6,824 bases of DNA from positions 1-6,824 of the forward strand of contig PWMO01000375.1 of the NCBI GenBank assembly GCA_003558175.1. Direction: 5' to 3'. The stretch's first letter is position 1; the number at the start of each line of letters is the position of its first letter. Below are positions 1 to 5,802 of this stretch, piece by piece. The stretch is from Spirochaetaceae bacterium. GTDB lineage: Bacteria > Spirochaetota > Spirochaetia > DSM-27196 > PWMO01. The notes under the pieces are model-generated. The model saw only the letters and a list, made by a program, of their open reading frames with translations, ran no database searches and had not been told where the DNA came from. The translations under genes were made by a program, and so were the position numbers.

Positions 1-90
1 CATTTTGCTCATGTTGGAAATAGTAACGCATAGTTGCGCATGAGTCACGCCGTACGAACGAAAATTTTGAATATCTATACCGGTTTTGGG

Positions 91-118
91 TTGAATTTGC
101 CGAGCTACTGAGTAAACT
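91..118 (+). promoter_or_regulatory. Weak candidate promoter upstream of the first barrel gene
   Basis: The first 174 bases hold no convincing gene. Within them a TTGAAT hexamer (91-96) and a TAAACT hexamer (113-118) are 16 nt apart, each matching four of six positions of the sigma70 consensus. The start would fall near 125, leaving a leader of about 50 nt before the ATG at 175. An alternative -10, TATACC at 76-81, has no credible -35. This is a motif match only. Confidence 0.22.
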
Positions 119-174
119 TTACCAGCAGAAAGGCAACACCAATTGCCGTAAACTCGAACTGACTGGAGGGAACT

Positions 175-687
175 ATGACAAAACGAGGGATCATTGTGTT
201 TGCGATTGCGGTCATCGCGCTGGCTCTGCCCGCTGCAGCTTTCGCGCAGGCGCTGGAGGGAACCGACACCGAGTTCCGGCTGTTCGGCATCGAACTGGGT
301 ATGCTTGGTGGCTATAACCTGGAAGAGGAAGAGGCCGTGATGGGACGCAGCGTTGCAATCAGTCTTGCCACGCTGGAGAATATGCAGATCGGCTTTACGG
401 CTGTGACGTTTGACGGTGACTTGGCTCCCCTTCCGACGCAACAATACGTGGGGATGCGCTTCGATTATTTCTTCACCGAGCAGCTCGCGCTGTCAATGAT
501 GGTCGGAAATGCCGCCGGCGCCAATGTGGGCGGTTCAATTGGGGCTCATTACCTGATCGTTCGCAGCCAGCCCGAGAATATGTTCAGCTCGGCACTGAAA
601 CTGAAAGTCGATTATTTCATGAACGACGATCAGGGACCGGGCGCGGGCACAATCGGTATCGGCCTTGCCGGATCGTTTGGACTGTAG
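175..687 (+). CDS. Exported small beta-barrel-like protein, paralogue 1
   Basis: A 170-residue protein of unknown function, probably secreted to the outer membrane or periplasm. The start is supported by GGAGGG at 165-170, four bases before the ATG. Residues 1-24 form a classic Sec signal peptide: TKR, a hydrophobic core, then an AFA cleavage site before Q25. The mature part has short stretches of alternating hydrophobic and polar residues with Gly and aromatic turns, as in small outer-membrane barrels. It ends in a strand-like segment (GIGLAGSFGL), though the last residue is Leu and not the usual Phe. A segment FGIELGMLGGYN (residues 37-48) recurs almost unchanged in the next gene (FGIEVGTIVGYN), and the overall order matches, so the two are tandem paralogues. 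The next start lies 31 nt downstream, so they are probably co-transcribed. Function is not recognised; a structural porin-like or adhesin-like role is only a guess. Confidence 0.85.
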   Translation: MTKRGIIVFAIAVIALALPAAAFAQALEGTDTEFRLFGIELGMLGGYNLEEEEAVMGRSVAISLATLENMQIGFTAVTFDGDLAPLPTQQYVGMRFDYFFTEQLALSMMVGNAAGANVGGSIGAHYLIVRSQPENMFSSALKLKVDYFMNDDQGPGAGTIGIGLAGSFGL

Positions 688-718
688 GTGTAGCGGAACG
701 ACGGCATAAGGAGAAACC

Positions 719-1204
719 ATGAAGAAGACAATTGTTACGCTGCTTGTGGTTACCGTGGCGCTGTTCGCGGTTCCTGCGCTCTTCGCGCAGGAGACGGTAA
801 CCGATATCTTTGGTATTGAAGTCGGCACGATCGTCGGCTACAACTTCGATCCGGCTGTTGAGGATATCGGGGCGGGACAGTCACTCGCGATGACGTTCGG
901 TCTGGGTGAACAGAGTGAGATCGCAATGATGTTCATCACCGCTGGTCCCAACATGATGGACTTCAGCCTGGTCCGCATCTCTCACTATCTCATGGACGAG
1001 GTGGGCTTGCGCATCTATGCGGGTTCTTCCGCCGGTGTTGCTTCGGGAGTCGGCGTGTTCTCGTATCCGATCCGTCGCGCGTTTGGCGACGGCGCGTTGC
1101 ACACGGCGCTCGGCATCGGTCTCGATTACCTGGTTCCCGACATCGGTGCGGGCATAGACGAAGGCATACTGGCGATCGGCCTCACCGCGACCCTCGCGTT
1201 CTAG
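719..1204 (+). CDS. Exported small beta-barrel-like protein, paralogue 2
   Basis: A 161-residue exported protein, the tandem paralogue of the gene before it. AAGGAG at 708-713 is well placed before the ATG. Residues 1-23 are a signal peptide (MKK, hydrophobic core, cleavage after LFA, Q24). The mature protein begins with the shared FGIE-G-GYN block (residues 31-42), followed by Gly-rich amphipathic strands. It closes with a strand ending in Phe (GLTATLAF), the C-terminal pattern recognised by the BAM assembly machinery, which supports an outer-membrane barrel more strongly than in paralogue 1. Beyond the first 50 residues the two copies are clearly diverged, so the duplication is not recent. 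A strong terminator follows, so this is the last gene of its transcript. No function can be named from the sequence. Confidence 0.85.
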   Translation: MKKTIVTLLVVTVALFAVPALFAQETVTDIFGIEVGTIVGYNFDPAVEDIGAGQSLAMTFGLGEQSEIAMMFITAGPNMMDFSLVRISHYLMDEVGLRIYAGSSAGVASGVGVFSYPIRRAFGDGALHTALGIGLDYLVPDIGAGIDEGILAIGLTATLAF

Positions 1205-1241
1205 GACCGCCACCGGAACTTCGGCATACTCCTCGCTTATT

Positions 1242-1279
1242 CCCCGGCGTGTCGCCAGCGGCGCGTCGGGGTTTTCTTT
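1242..1279 (+). terminator. Intrinsic terminator after the barrel gene pair
   Basis: CCCCGGCG (1242-1249) pairs with CGTCGGGG (1264-1271), eight pairs with one G-U. After a TGT bulge, CGCC (1253-1256) pairs with GGCG (1260-1263) around an AGC loop. The stem runs directly into TTTTCTTT (1272-1279). It sits 37 nt after the stop of the second barrel gene and separates it from the oxyanion cluster. Confidence 0.85.
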
Positions 1280-1330
1280 CGCCTGCACACCCTGCCTTTT
1301 CGCCACAGCGCCCTCCGGCGATGCTCTTGC

Positions 1331-1360
1331 TTGCTCATCGCTACGCTATGGGAGTATCCT
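1331..1360 (+). promoter_or_regulatory. Weak candidate promoter for the oxyanion cluster
   Basis: A promoter is expected between the terminator ending near 1279 and the start at 1395. The best pair I see is TTGCTC (1331-1336) and TATCCT (1355-1360), 18 nt apart, with three and four consensus matches. The transcript would start near 1367, giving a leader of about 28 nt. The match is poor, which would fit an activated or otherwise regulated promoter, but that is inference. Confidence 0.2.
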
Positions 1361-1394
1361 CTCACGCAAACAACTGTTCCAGAAGAAGCACGAG

Positions 1395-1604
1395 ATGAAA
1401 TTGAGCGCGCGCAACCAGTTCGCCGGAACCGTGAAGAAAATCGTGGAAGGAGCGGTGAACTCCGAAGTGGTCATTGAGCTGGCGCCCGGCCTGGAGATCA
1501 CGGCGGTGGTCACCAAGAGCTCGGTAGAACGCCTTGGGCTACGCGAGGGGGCTTCCGCGATTGCAGTGATCAAGGCTTCCAACGTGATGGTGGGCGTGGA
1601 GTGA
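1395..1604 (+). CDS. mop: Mop-type molybdate/tungstate-binding protein (single TOBE domain)
   Basis: A 69-residue cytoplasmic protein matching the stand-alone molybdopterin-binding protein Mop (molbindin). Family members assemble into rings, commonly hexamers, that bind molybdate or tungstate at subunit interfaces and are thought to buffer or store oxyanion for cofactor synthesis. The whole protein is one Mop/TOBE domain of the usual length (about 68-70 residues). The typical N-terminus MKLSARNQFAGTV (residues 1-13), the central GAVNSEVVIEL strand (19-29), VTKSSVERLGL (39-49) and the closing IKASNVMV segment (59-66) are all visible. The start ATG has only a weak purine-rich AGAAG sequence about 10 nt upstream (near 1381-1386), but it is the family start. 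The next two genes encode anion permeases, which supports a role in molybdate or related oxyanion handling. The ligand, molybdate versus tungstate, cannot be told from sequence. Confidence 0.93.
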   Translation: MKLSARNQFAGTVKKIVEGAVNSEVVIELAPGLEITAVVTKSSVERLGLREGASAIAVIKASNVMVGVE

Positions 1605-1607
1605 CGA

Positions 1608-1637
1608 CAGGTCTGCGACAGTAGACCCGCCGACCTG
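1608..1637 (+). promoter_or_regulatory. Mutually exclusive hairpins between mop and the permease gene
   Basis: CAGGTC (1608-1613) can pair with GACCTG (1632-1637). Alternatively GTCTGC (1611-1616) can pair with GTAGAC (1621-1626), including one G-U, around a GACA loop. The two stems share bases 1611-1613, so only one can form at a time. They lie just after the mop stop, and no T-run follows, so this is not a simple terminator. It could stabilise the mop message or modulate permease expression. A regulatory role is inference from structure and position only. Confidence 0.3.
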
Positions 1638-1672
1638 CGGTTGAGATTGTGACGCCATAGCATGAGTACTGC

Positions 1673-2794
1673 ATGAGTATCGACAGGCCTGCGAGAAACC
1701 ATCACCTCGTGCGAGGCTTCCGATTCAGCCTGGAGGAGGCTGCCGGGGCCTTTGGAGACTACGGAACGCTGCTGCCGATTGTCTTTGCGGTTGCCGCGGT
1801 GACCGGGATGGATCTTTCGCTGATGCTGCTCTTCTTTGGCGTGGCGTACATTGTGACGGGCCTGGCCTATCGGCTTCCGATACCGGTTGAGCCGATGAAG
1901 GCGGTAGGCATTCTCGCGATCAGCGGCGGACTCTCGGCCGCCGAGATTGCGGGCGTGGGCTTGAGCATGGGGGCTCTGTTGCTCGTGATTGCCGTTACCG
2001 GCGCAATCGGGCCGGTCCAGCGACTGCTCCCGCTGCCGGTGATCCGCGGCATTCAGCTCGGCCTGGCCGTCTCGCTGATTTTGCAGAGCGGCCGGATGGG
2101 GCTGAATGACCCGTACATCGCGGCGGGCGCGATAGTGGTGATTCTGGCGCTCAACCGGTTCTCGGATCGGGAGGTATCGGCCCTCGTGGTCCTGGCGATC
2201 GGCGTGCTGATCGGAATTCTTGGTTCCGGTCCGCCGGCGGTTGCACCAATGTTGCTGCCGTCCTGGAGCCTGCCCGCACCCGAGGCCCTGCTGCGCGGCT
2301 TTCTCCTCGGGACCGTGCCGCAGCTTCCGCTGACATTGGGAAACGCCGTGCTCGCCACCTCGCTGATGGTCGCCGATCTTTCGCATACGCGAGTGCAGAA
2401 CAGAAGTCTGCTGCTGAGCATGGGTGCGCTCTGCCTGGCGGGAGCGCCGTTTGGCGCCTTCCCCGTCTGTCACGGTGCGGGAGGACTGGCCGCGCAGCAC
2501 CGGTTTGGGGCCCGTTCGGGCGGTTCGAACCTGATCTCCGGCGTAGTGCTGGTGGCGGTGGCGCTGCTGTTTGCCACACCTCAACTCGGCGCGGTGCTGC
2601 CGTTTGGCGCACTGGCAGCGTTGCTGCTCTTTTCCGGGATGGCGCTGGGCAGATCGGCGTGGAAGAGCACGGATCGGCGGATTACGGTTCTCGTGGCCGC
2701 GGTATCGCTGCTCGTAAACCTGCCGCTAGGCGTTGCGGTCGGCGCCGCTGCCGCGCAGCTCGCGCGGCGGAATGGGGCCGGCGCGGCGAGGTAG
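1673..2794 (+). CDS. MOT1-family molybdate/sulfate permease
   Basis: A 373-residue inner-membrane protein of the MOT1 group (SulP-like fold), usually annotated as putative sulfate/molybdate transporter. Family hallmarks are in order: GAFGDYGTLLP (residues 25-35), PIPVEPMK (69-76), RGIQLG (125-130), QLPLTLGNAV (217-225) and FPVCHGAGGLAAQHRFGARSGG (263-284). The two motifs around PIPVEPMK and PVCHGAGG are the repeated, substrate-associated signatures of plant and bacterial MOT1 proteins. About ten hydrophobic segments can be traced, and the length is normal for bacterial members. The position after mop favours molybdate or tungstate over sulfate as substrate. The ATG at 1673 is the first after an in-frame stop at 1658-1660, but it has no Shine-Dalgarno sequence. 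It overlaps the stop of a five-codon frame, ATG AGT ACT GCA TGA (1662-1676), in an ATGA arrangement. The substrate is not proven by sequence. Confidence 0.9.
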   Translation: MSIDRPARNHHLVRGFRFSLEEAAGAFGDYGTLLPIVFAVAAVTGMDLSLMLLFFGVAYIVTGLAYRLPIPVEPMKAVGILAISGGLSAAEIAGVGLSMGALLLVIAVTGAIGPVQRLLPLPVIRGIQLGLAVSLILQSGRMGLNDPYIAAGAIVVILALNRFSDREVSALVVLAIGVLIGILGSGPPAVAPMLLPSWSLPAPEALLRGFLLGTVPQLPLTLGNAVLATSLMVADLSHTRVQNRSLLLSMGALCLAGAPFGAFPVCHGAGGLAAQHRFGARSGGSNLISGVVLVAVALLFATPQLGAVLPFGALAALLLFSGMALGRSAWKSTDRRITVLVAAVSLLVNLPLGVAVGAAAAQLARRNGAGAAR

Positions 2795-2800
2795 GGCACG

Positions 2801-3592
2801 GTGTTCTTTTCGGTATTTCAGCTGAGCTATCTCTGGTTGCTGCCGTTTGGGCTGGCGGTGGGGCTTCCGGCTTCAGTGATCGGGAGCGGCGGTGGCCTCG
2901 TTTTGCCGCTGATTCTGATGCTGCTCTTTGATGTACCGGCGCCGGCAGCGGTGGGTACGTCGCTTGCCGCAATTCTGCCGTTGTGCGCCGTGGCGCTGAT
3001 TGGCCACCGTCAGAGCGACAACATCGACACCGGTCTTGGGGCGCTGTTCGGCGGTACCGGCGTCGTGGGGGCCTTTGTTGGGGTGGGACTGACCAGGATC
3101 ATGGGAGCCGAACTGCTGCGTGCAGCGTTTGGCGGCTATACGGTGCTGCTCGGAGCGCTGATGCTGCCGCGCCGCTCGCGGCGGGCCGATGGGCAGAGCG
3201 CGCCTGACGCGCAGCGCCGGCGGCGCCGGAGACTTGTCCTTGGCTCGCTGTACGGGTTTGCCGGCGGGCTGATCAGCGGATCGTTTGGCACCAGCGGCAG
3301 CGCACCCGTGCTGGCCGGCCTGTTCGCGCTGCGCATGCCGCTGCGAGTAGTGATCGGCACCTCCCTGATGGTGGTACTGATCAAGACCGCCGCCGCACTG
3401 GTCGGGCACGTTGCTTTCGGCGTCATCGACCTGACGCTGGTATTGCTGCTGACTCCCGGAGCGGTTCTTGGAGCGCTTGCGGGACCACGGCTGCTGACCC
3501 GGGCGGCGTTGGAGCGTCGCGAGAGCCCGATCAGAGGCGTACTGGCGGTGGTTGTGATGCTTGCAGGCGTCGTGATGCTCGTTCGCTGGTAA
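2801..3592 (+). CDS. TauE/SafE-family anion permease (sulfite exporter family)
   Basis: A 263-residue polytopic inner-membrane protein of the TauE/SafE family, whose members move sulfite, sulfoacetate, sulfolactate or other small anions. The internal duplication of the family is clear. The first half has GSGGGLVLPLIL (28-39) and AVGTSL (50-55); the second half has GGLISGSFGTSGSAPVLA (155-172) and VIGTSL (184-189). The halves are joined by a basic loop with six consecutive Arg (139-144), expected on the cytoplasmic side. Length is typical (about 250-270). The start is GTG, supported by GAGG at 2788-2791, nine bases upstream and inside the end of the permease gene. The gap between the genes is six bases, so the two are surely co-transcribed and likely translationally coupled. 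In this setting it may export sulfite/sulfate or a competing oxyanion, or import one; direction and substrate are unknown. Confidence 0.88.
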   Translation: MFFSVFQLSYLWLLPFGLAVGLPASVIGSGGGLVLPLILMLLFDVPAPAAVGTSLAAILPLCAVALIGHRQSDNIDTGLGALFGGTGVVGAFVGVGLTRIMGAELLRAAFGGYTVLLGALMLPRRSRRADGQSAPDAQRRRRRRLVLGSLYGFAGGLISGSFGTSGSAPVLAGLFALRMPLRVVIGTSLMVVLIKTAAALVGHVAFGVIDLTLVLLLTPGAVLGALAGPRLLTRAALERRESPIRGVLAVVVMLAGVVMLVRW

Positions 3593-3594
3593 GG

Positions 3595-3624
3595 GTGACA
3601 GGGTGTGTAGTTTGCCCTTATACT
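3595..3624 (+). promoter_or_regulatory. Sigma70-like promoter for the lipid gene cluster
   Basis: GTGACA (3595-3600, five of six consensus positions) and TATACT (3619-3624, five of six) are separated by 18 nt. This is the best promoter match on the plus strand of the window. It begins three bases after the TauE/SafE stop codon. The predicted transcript start, about 3630-3632, is at or next to the ATG at 3633, so the mRNA would be leaderless or nearly so. That fits the absence of a Shine-Dalgarno sequence there. Confidence 0.5.
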
Positions 3625-3632
3625 GAATCGGT

Positions 3633-4361
3633 ATGCTGGTAGAAGCGTATCTGATTCTGCTCGCGTACTTTGTGTTGGGCGCTGTCGCGCTGTTCATCAT
3701 CTCGCGTCGACAGGGACGACGGGCTGCACGCGGCCATCGCGTTAAGTACGTGACCTACTTCATCATTATCCACGTTTTGTTCTTGAGCATTGCGTTCAGT
3801 GAACACGCCTTTCGGATCTTGAGTGCCTTGATTGTAGGCGGCGGGGTGGTGGAGCTCGCGCGGCTGTTTCGACGGTCGGACTATGACAGACGGGGCTTCT
3901 TCGTTCTGTCGCTGGGATTGTTCGGGTTGATCGGCAGCGCTTTTCTGTATTTCGGTCGCCTCGATCAGGGGTTGATCCTGTTTACCTTCATGGTGCTTTC
4001 GATCTTTGACGCCTTCAGCCAGATCAGCGGTCAGCTGCTGGGCAGGCATCGCGTGGCGCCGGTTATCAGCCCGTCGAAGACCGTAGAGGGTGTTATCGGT
4101 GGTGCGCTGGTGGCTCTTGCGACATCGCTGTTTCTGAGGGAACTTGCAGACACCGGCACGCGCGGCACGCTGCTTCTGGCATCGGGAATTGTATTCTGTG
4201 CCTTCAACGGTGACCTGGCGGCATCCAGGTACAAACGGTCTTACGGCGTCAAGGATTTCTCGGCGCTGTTTCCGGGGAACGGCGGCATGCTGGACCGTTT
4301 TGACAGTTTGATTGCCGGCGGCGCGTTTGTGGCGTTGCTTGCACTGCTCGGCGCGCTGTAG
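3633..4361 (+). CDS. CdsA-like phosphatidate cytidylyltransferase
   Basis: A 242-residue inner-membrane protein related to CdsA, which makes CDP-diacylglycerol from phosphatidate and CTP. About seven or eight hydrophobic segments are visible. Family motifs: DAFSQISGQLLG (126-137), corresponding to the usual DTGAYFxGxxxG region; SPSKTVEG (146-153), intact; and the C-terminal signature GDLAASRYKR (193-202), KD (207-208), PGNGG (214-218) and DRFD (221-224). Compared with the usual GDLxES...KDSG...PGHGG, it has Ala for Glu, Phe for Ser after KD, and Asn for His. The metal-binding type Asp residues and the KR pair remain. The protein is shorter than typical CdsA (about 265-285 residues) and recalls accessory homologues such as E. 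coli YnbB, which also sits beside a CDP-alcohol transferase gene. It is probably an accessory enzyme with its own lipid phosphate substrate. The start lacks a Shine-Dalgarno sequence; see the promoter just upstream. Confidence 0.85.
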   Translation: MLVEAYLILLAYFVLGAVALFIISRRQGRRAARGHRVKYVTYFIIIHVLFLSIAFSEHAFRILSALIVGGGVVELARLFRRSDYDRRGFFVLSLGLFGLIGSAFLYFGRLDQGLILFTFMVLSIFDAFSQISGQLLGRHRVAPVISPSKTVEGVIGGALVALATSLFLRELADTGTRGTLLLASGIVFCAFNGDLAASRYKRSYGVKDFSALFPGNGGMLDRFDSLIAGGAFVALLALLGAL

Positions 4362-4379
4362 GACATTCGGCCGCCCGAC

Positions 4380-4386
4380 GGGAGAG
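4380..4386 (+). promoter_or_regulatory. Ribosome binding site fixing the lipid kinase start
   Basis: GGGAGAG lies nine bases before the ATG at 4396. An in-frame ATG at 4312 would lengthen the protein by 28 residues, but it lies inside the preceding gene, has no such site, and adds a sequence that is not membrane-like. The downstream start is therefore preferred. Confidence 0.7.
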
Positions 4387-4395
4387 CTGTGTGCC

Positions 4396-5082
4396 ATGAA
4401 CCCACATATCGTCACCGCTATCGGGCTCAGCGCTATTGTATTCGTGGCGCTGCTGCTGCTGCTGGTTTTCAATGAACTGGTCTATCGCAGACTGGGCCTG
4501 ACAGGCGAGTTCACGAGGAAGTTTGCCCACCTCTGCGCCACGCTCACAACGGTGATCTTTCCCTATCTGTTTGACGACCACTGGTACGTGCTCGCCCTGG
4601 CAGTTGCCTTCTTCGTTCTGCTCTATGTCAGCCGCAACAGCGGCTACCTGAGATCGATCCACGACGTCCCGCGGCTCTCCAGCGGCAGCTACATGCTGCC
4701 GGTGGCAATCTATCTGACCTTCCTTGCCGCTCACCTGCTGCAGGACCGTTTCTTTTTTATCCTGCCGATCCTGGTACTGGCGATCTGCGATCCCATTGCC
4801 GGCATTCTGGGGATGAACCTGCAGCAGTACAACCAGCGGATCCGCATCTTCGGTTACACGCTGCAGAAGACCGTGCTCGGTTCCGGCGCATTCTTTGTCT
4901 CCTGTCTGCTGATCAGCGTGATGGCGCTCTACTTCCGGCAGATGAAGCTCGATCTGGAGCTGTTGGGGATAGCGGTGCTGGTGGCCGCAACGGGAACGGT
5001 TGTCGAAATGGTGAGCTGGAAAGGGCTCGATAACCTATTCATACCGATGAGTGTGCTGGCCGTGCTGGTTCTGACGCTGTAG
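4396..5082 (+). CDS. SEC59/phytol kinase-like CTP-dependent lipid kinase
   Basis: A 228-residue polytopic membrane protein of the dolichol kinase/phytol kinase/yeast Dgk1 group (COG0170-type). Characterised members use CTP to phosphorylate a lipid alcohol: dolichol, phytol or diacylglycerol. Visible landmarks: RKFAHL (41-46), the RKxxH element near the N-terminus; DPIAGILG (132-139); KTVLGSGAFF (158-167), corresponding to the family KTxEGS motif but with Leu replacing Glu; and the C-terminal VVEMVSWKGLDNLFIP block (202-217), very like the VELxxxxGxDNLxxP ending of phytol kinases. About six to seven hydrophobic segments are present, and the length fits bacterial members. It starts 34 nt after the CdsA-like gene and is followed by a CDP-alcohol transferase gene, so diacylglycerol or another lipid alcohol feeding phospholipid synthesis is a reasonable substrate. 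That substrate is inferred from context. Confidence 0.82.
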   Translation: MNPHIVTAIGLSAIVFVALLLLLVFNELVYRRLGLTGEFTRKFAHLCATLTTVIFPYLFDDHWYVLALAVAFFVLLYVSRNSGYLRSIHDVPRLSSGSYMLPVAIYLTFLAAHLLQDRFFFILPILVLAICDPIAGILGMNLQQYNQRIRIFGYTLQKTVLGSGAFFVSCLLISVMALYFRQMKLDLELLGIAVLVAATGTVVEMVSWKGLDNLFIPMSVLAVLVLTL

Positions 5083-5142
5083 ACGCGTGGCCGAAGGCGA
5101 AGGGAAACAGAAGGCGAAGTCAAACGCAACGGGGGAAGTACG

Positions 5143-5736
5143 ATGGAGATTCGCTACAACGGTGAGAACGTCCTCAATGTTCCGAACATAATCAGTCTCT
5201 ACCGACTGCTGATGTTCCCGGTGATTCTGGTGCTTGCCCTTGCGGGCAACGAACGATGGTTTGTGATACTGCTGTGTATCAACCTGGTGTCAGACATCAT
5301 CGATGGGCAGATCGCACGGCGATTCGGTCTGGTTACCCGTATCGGCGCGGCACTGGACAACTTAGCCGACATGGGCACGTACGTGCTGGCGCTGTACGGA
5401 ATCTTCAGCTTCAGATGGGCCGAGGTCCGGCCGCACGCGTGGCTGCTCTATCTGTTCCTGGCAATATTCGCCCTGAGCTACGTGGTCGCCTTCATCCGGT
5501 TTGGCAAGATTCCGGGGCTCCATCTCTACGCGGCGGTGGCCGCCGGATACCTGCAGGGGGCGTTCTTTTTTGTGCTGTTTGTCTGGGGCTTTCAGCTCTG
5601 GTTCTACGTGCTGGCGGTAGGCTGGGGGGTTCTGGCCTACCTGGAAAAGATCGCGGTACTGTTGCTGGTCGACGACATCCGCCCCGGCATCAAGGGCCTC
5701 TACTGGCTCTGGAGCAAGCAGCCCCAGAGCGACTGA
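5143..5736 (+). CDS. CDP-alcohol phosphatidyltransferase
   Basis: A 197-residue inner-membrane enzyme of the CDP-alcohol phosphatidyltransferase superfamily, which joins a CDP-activated lipid or alcohol to a second alcohol, releasing CMP. The full catalytic motif D(x)2DG(x)2AR(x)8G(x)3D(x)3D is present: D51, D54-G55, A58-R59, G68, D72 and D76. These residues bind two metal ions and the CDP group. The N-terminus VPNIISLYRLL (13-23) is the typical entry to the first helix, and about six membrane segments follow. The family includes PgsA, PssA, cardiolipin and phosphatidylinositol-type synthases; residues outside the motif do not let me assign the head group. The ATG has a strong GGGGGAAG site at 5131-5138. 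The gene starts 60 nt after the lipid kinase and ends the cluster. In context it is the last step of a kinase, cytidylyltransferase, transferase series. Confidence 0.93.
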   Translation: MEIRYNGENVLNVPNIISLYRLLMFPVILVLALAGNERWFVILLCINLVSDIIDGQIARRFGLVTRIGAALDNLADMGTYVLALYGIFSFRWAEVRPHAWLLYLFLAIFALSYVVAFIRFGKIPGLHLYAAVAAGYLQGAFFFVLFVWGFQLWFYVLAVGWGVLAYLEKIAVLLLVDDIRPGIKGLYWLWSKQPQSD

Positions 5737-5737
5737 A

Positions 5738-5755
5738 CGGCGGCCTGCGCCGCCG
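5738..5755. terminator. GC-rich hairpin between convergent genes, possible terminator
   Basis: CGGCGGC (5738-5744) pairs perfectly with GCCGCCG (5749-5755) around CTGC, starting one base after the stop of the CDP-alcohol transferase gene. No T-run follows on either strand, so it may only protect the 3' end or act with Rho. The rest of the gap up to the convergent toxin gene (5756-5802) is GC-rich and shows nothing else. Confidence 0.4.
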
Positions 5756-5802
5756 CAAGTGAGCGGCGCGGGAGGGGCGCGGCCTGCACCTTCAGGAGAG
5801 TT

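Noticed and set aside
1337..1362. Possible ModE-type operator before mop (CTACGCTATGGGAGTAT region).
   Set aside because: Only partial half-sites resemble the known ModE box and symmetry is poor, so I do not call it.
1280..1394. Molybdenum-cofactor riboswitch upstream of mop.
   Set aside because: The leader after the candidate promoter is only about 28 nt, and I see no multi-helix structure of the size needed.
1346..2584. A 412-codon open frame on the minus strand opposite mop and the permease gene.
   Set aside because: It is very rich in Arg, Gln and His with no protein-like pattern, the usual antisense shadow of a GC-rich membrane protein gene. The plus-strand products match known families.
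4312..4395. Longer start for the lipid kinase inside the CdsA-like gene.
   Set aside because: The added 28 residues are Cys/Arg-rich and not membrane-like, and the ATG at 4396 has a well-spaced ribosome site.
3618..4472. A 284-codon open frame on the minus strand opposite the CdsA-like gene.
   Set aside because: Composition is rich in Gln, Arg and His, without domains. It crosses two well-supported plus-strand genes and a promoter.
5256..5762. A 168-codon plus-strand frame inside the CDP-alcohol transferase gene.
   Set aside because: It is an out-of-frame shadow; the overlapping frame carries the complete catalytic motif and a strong ribosome site.
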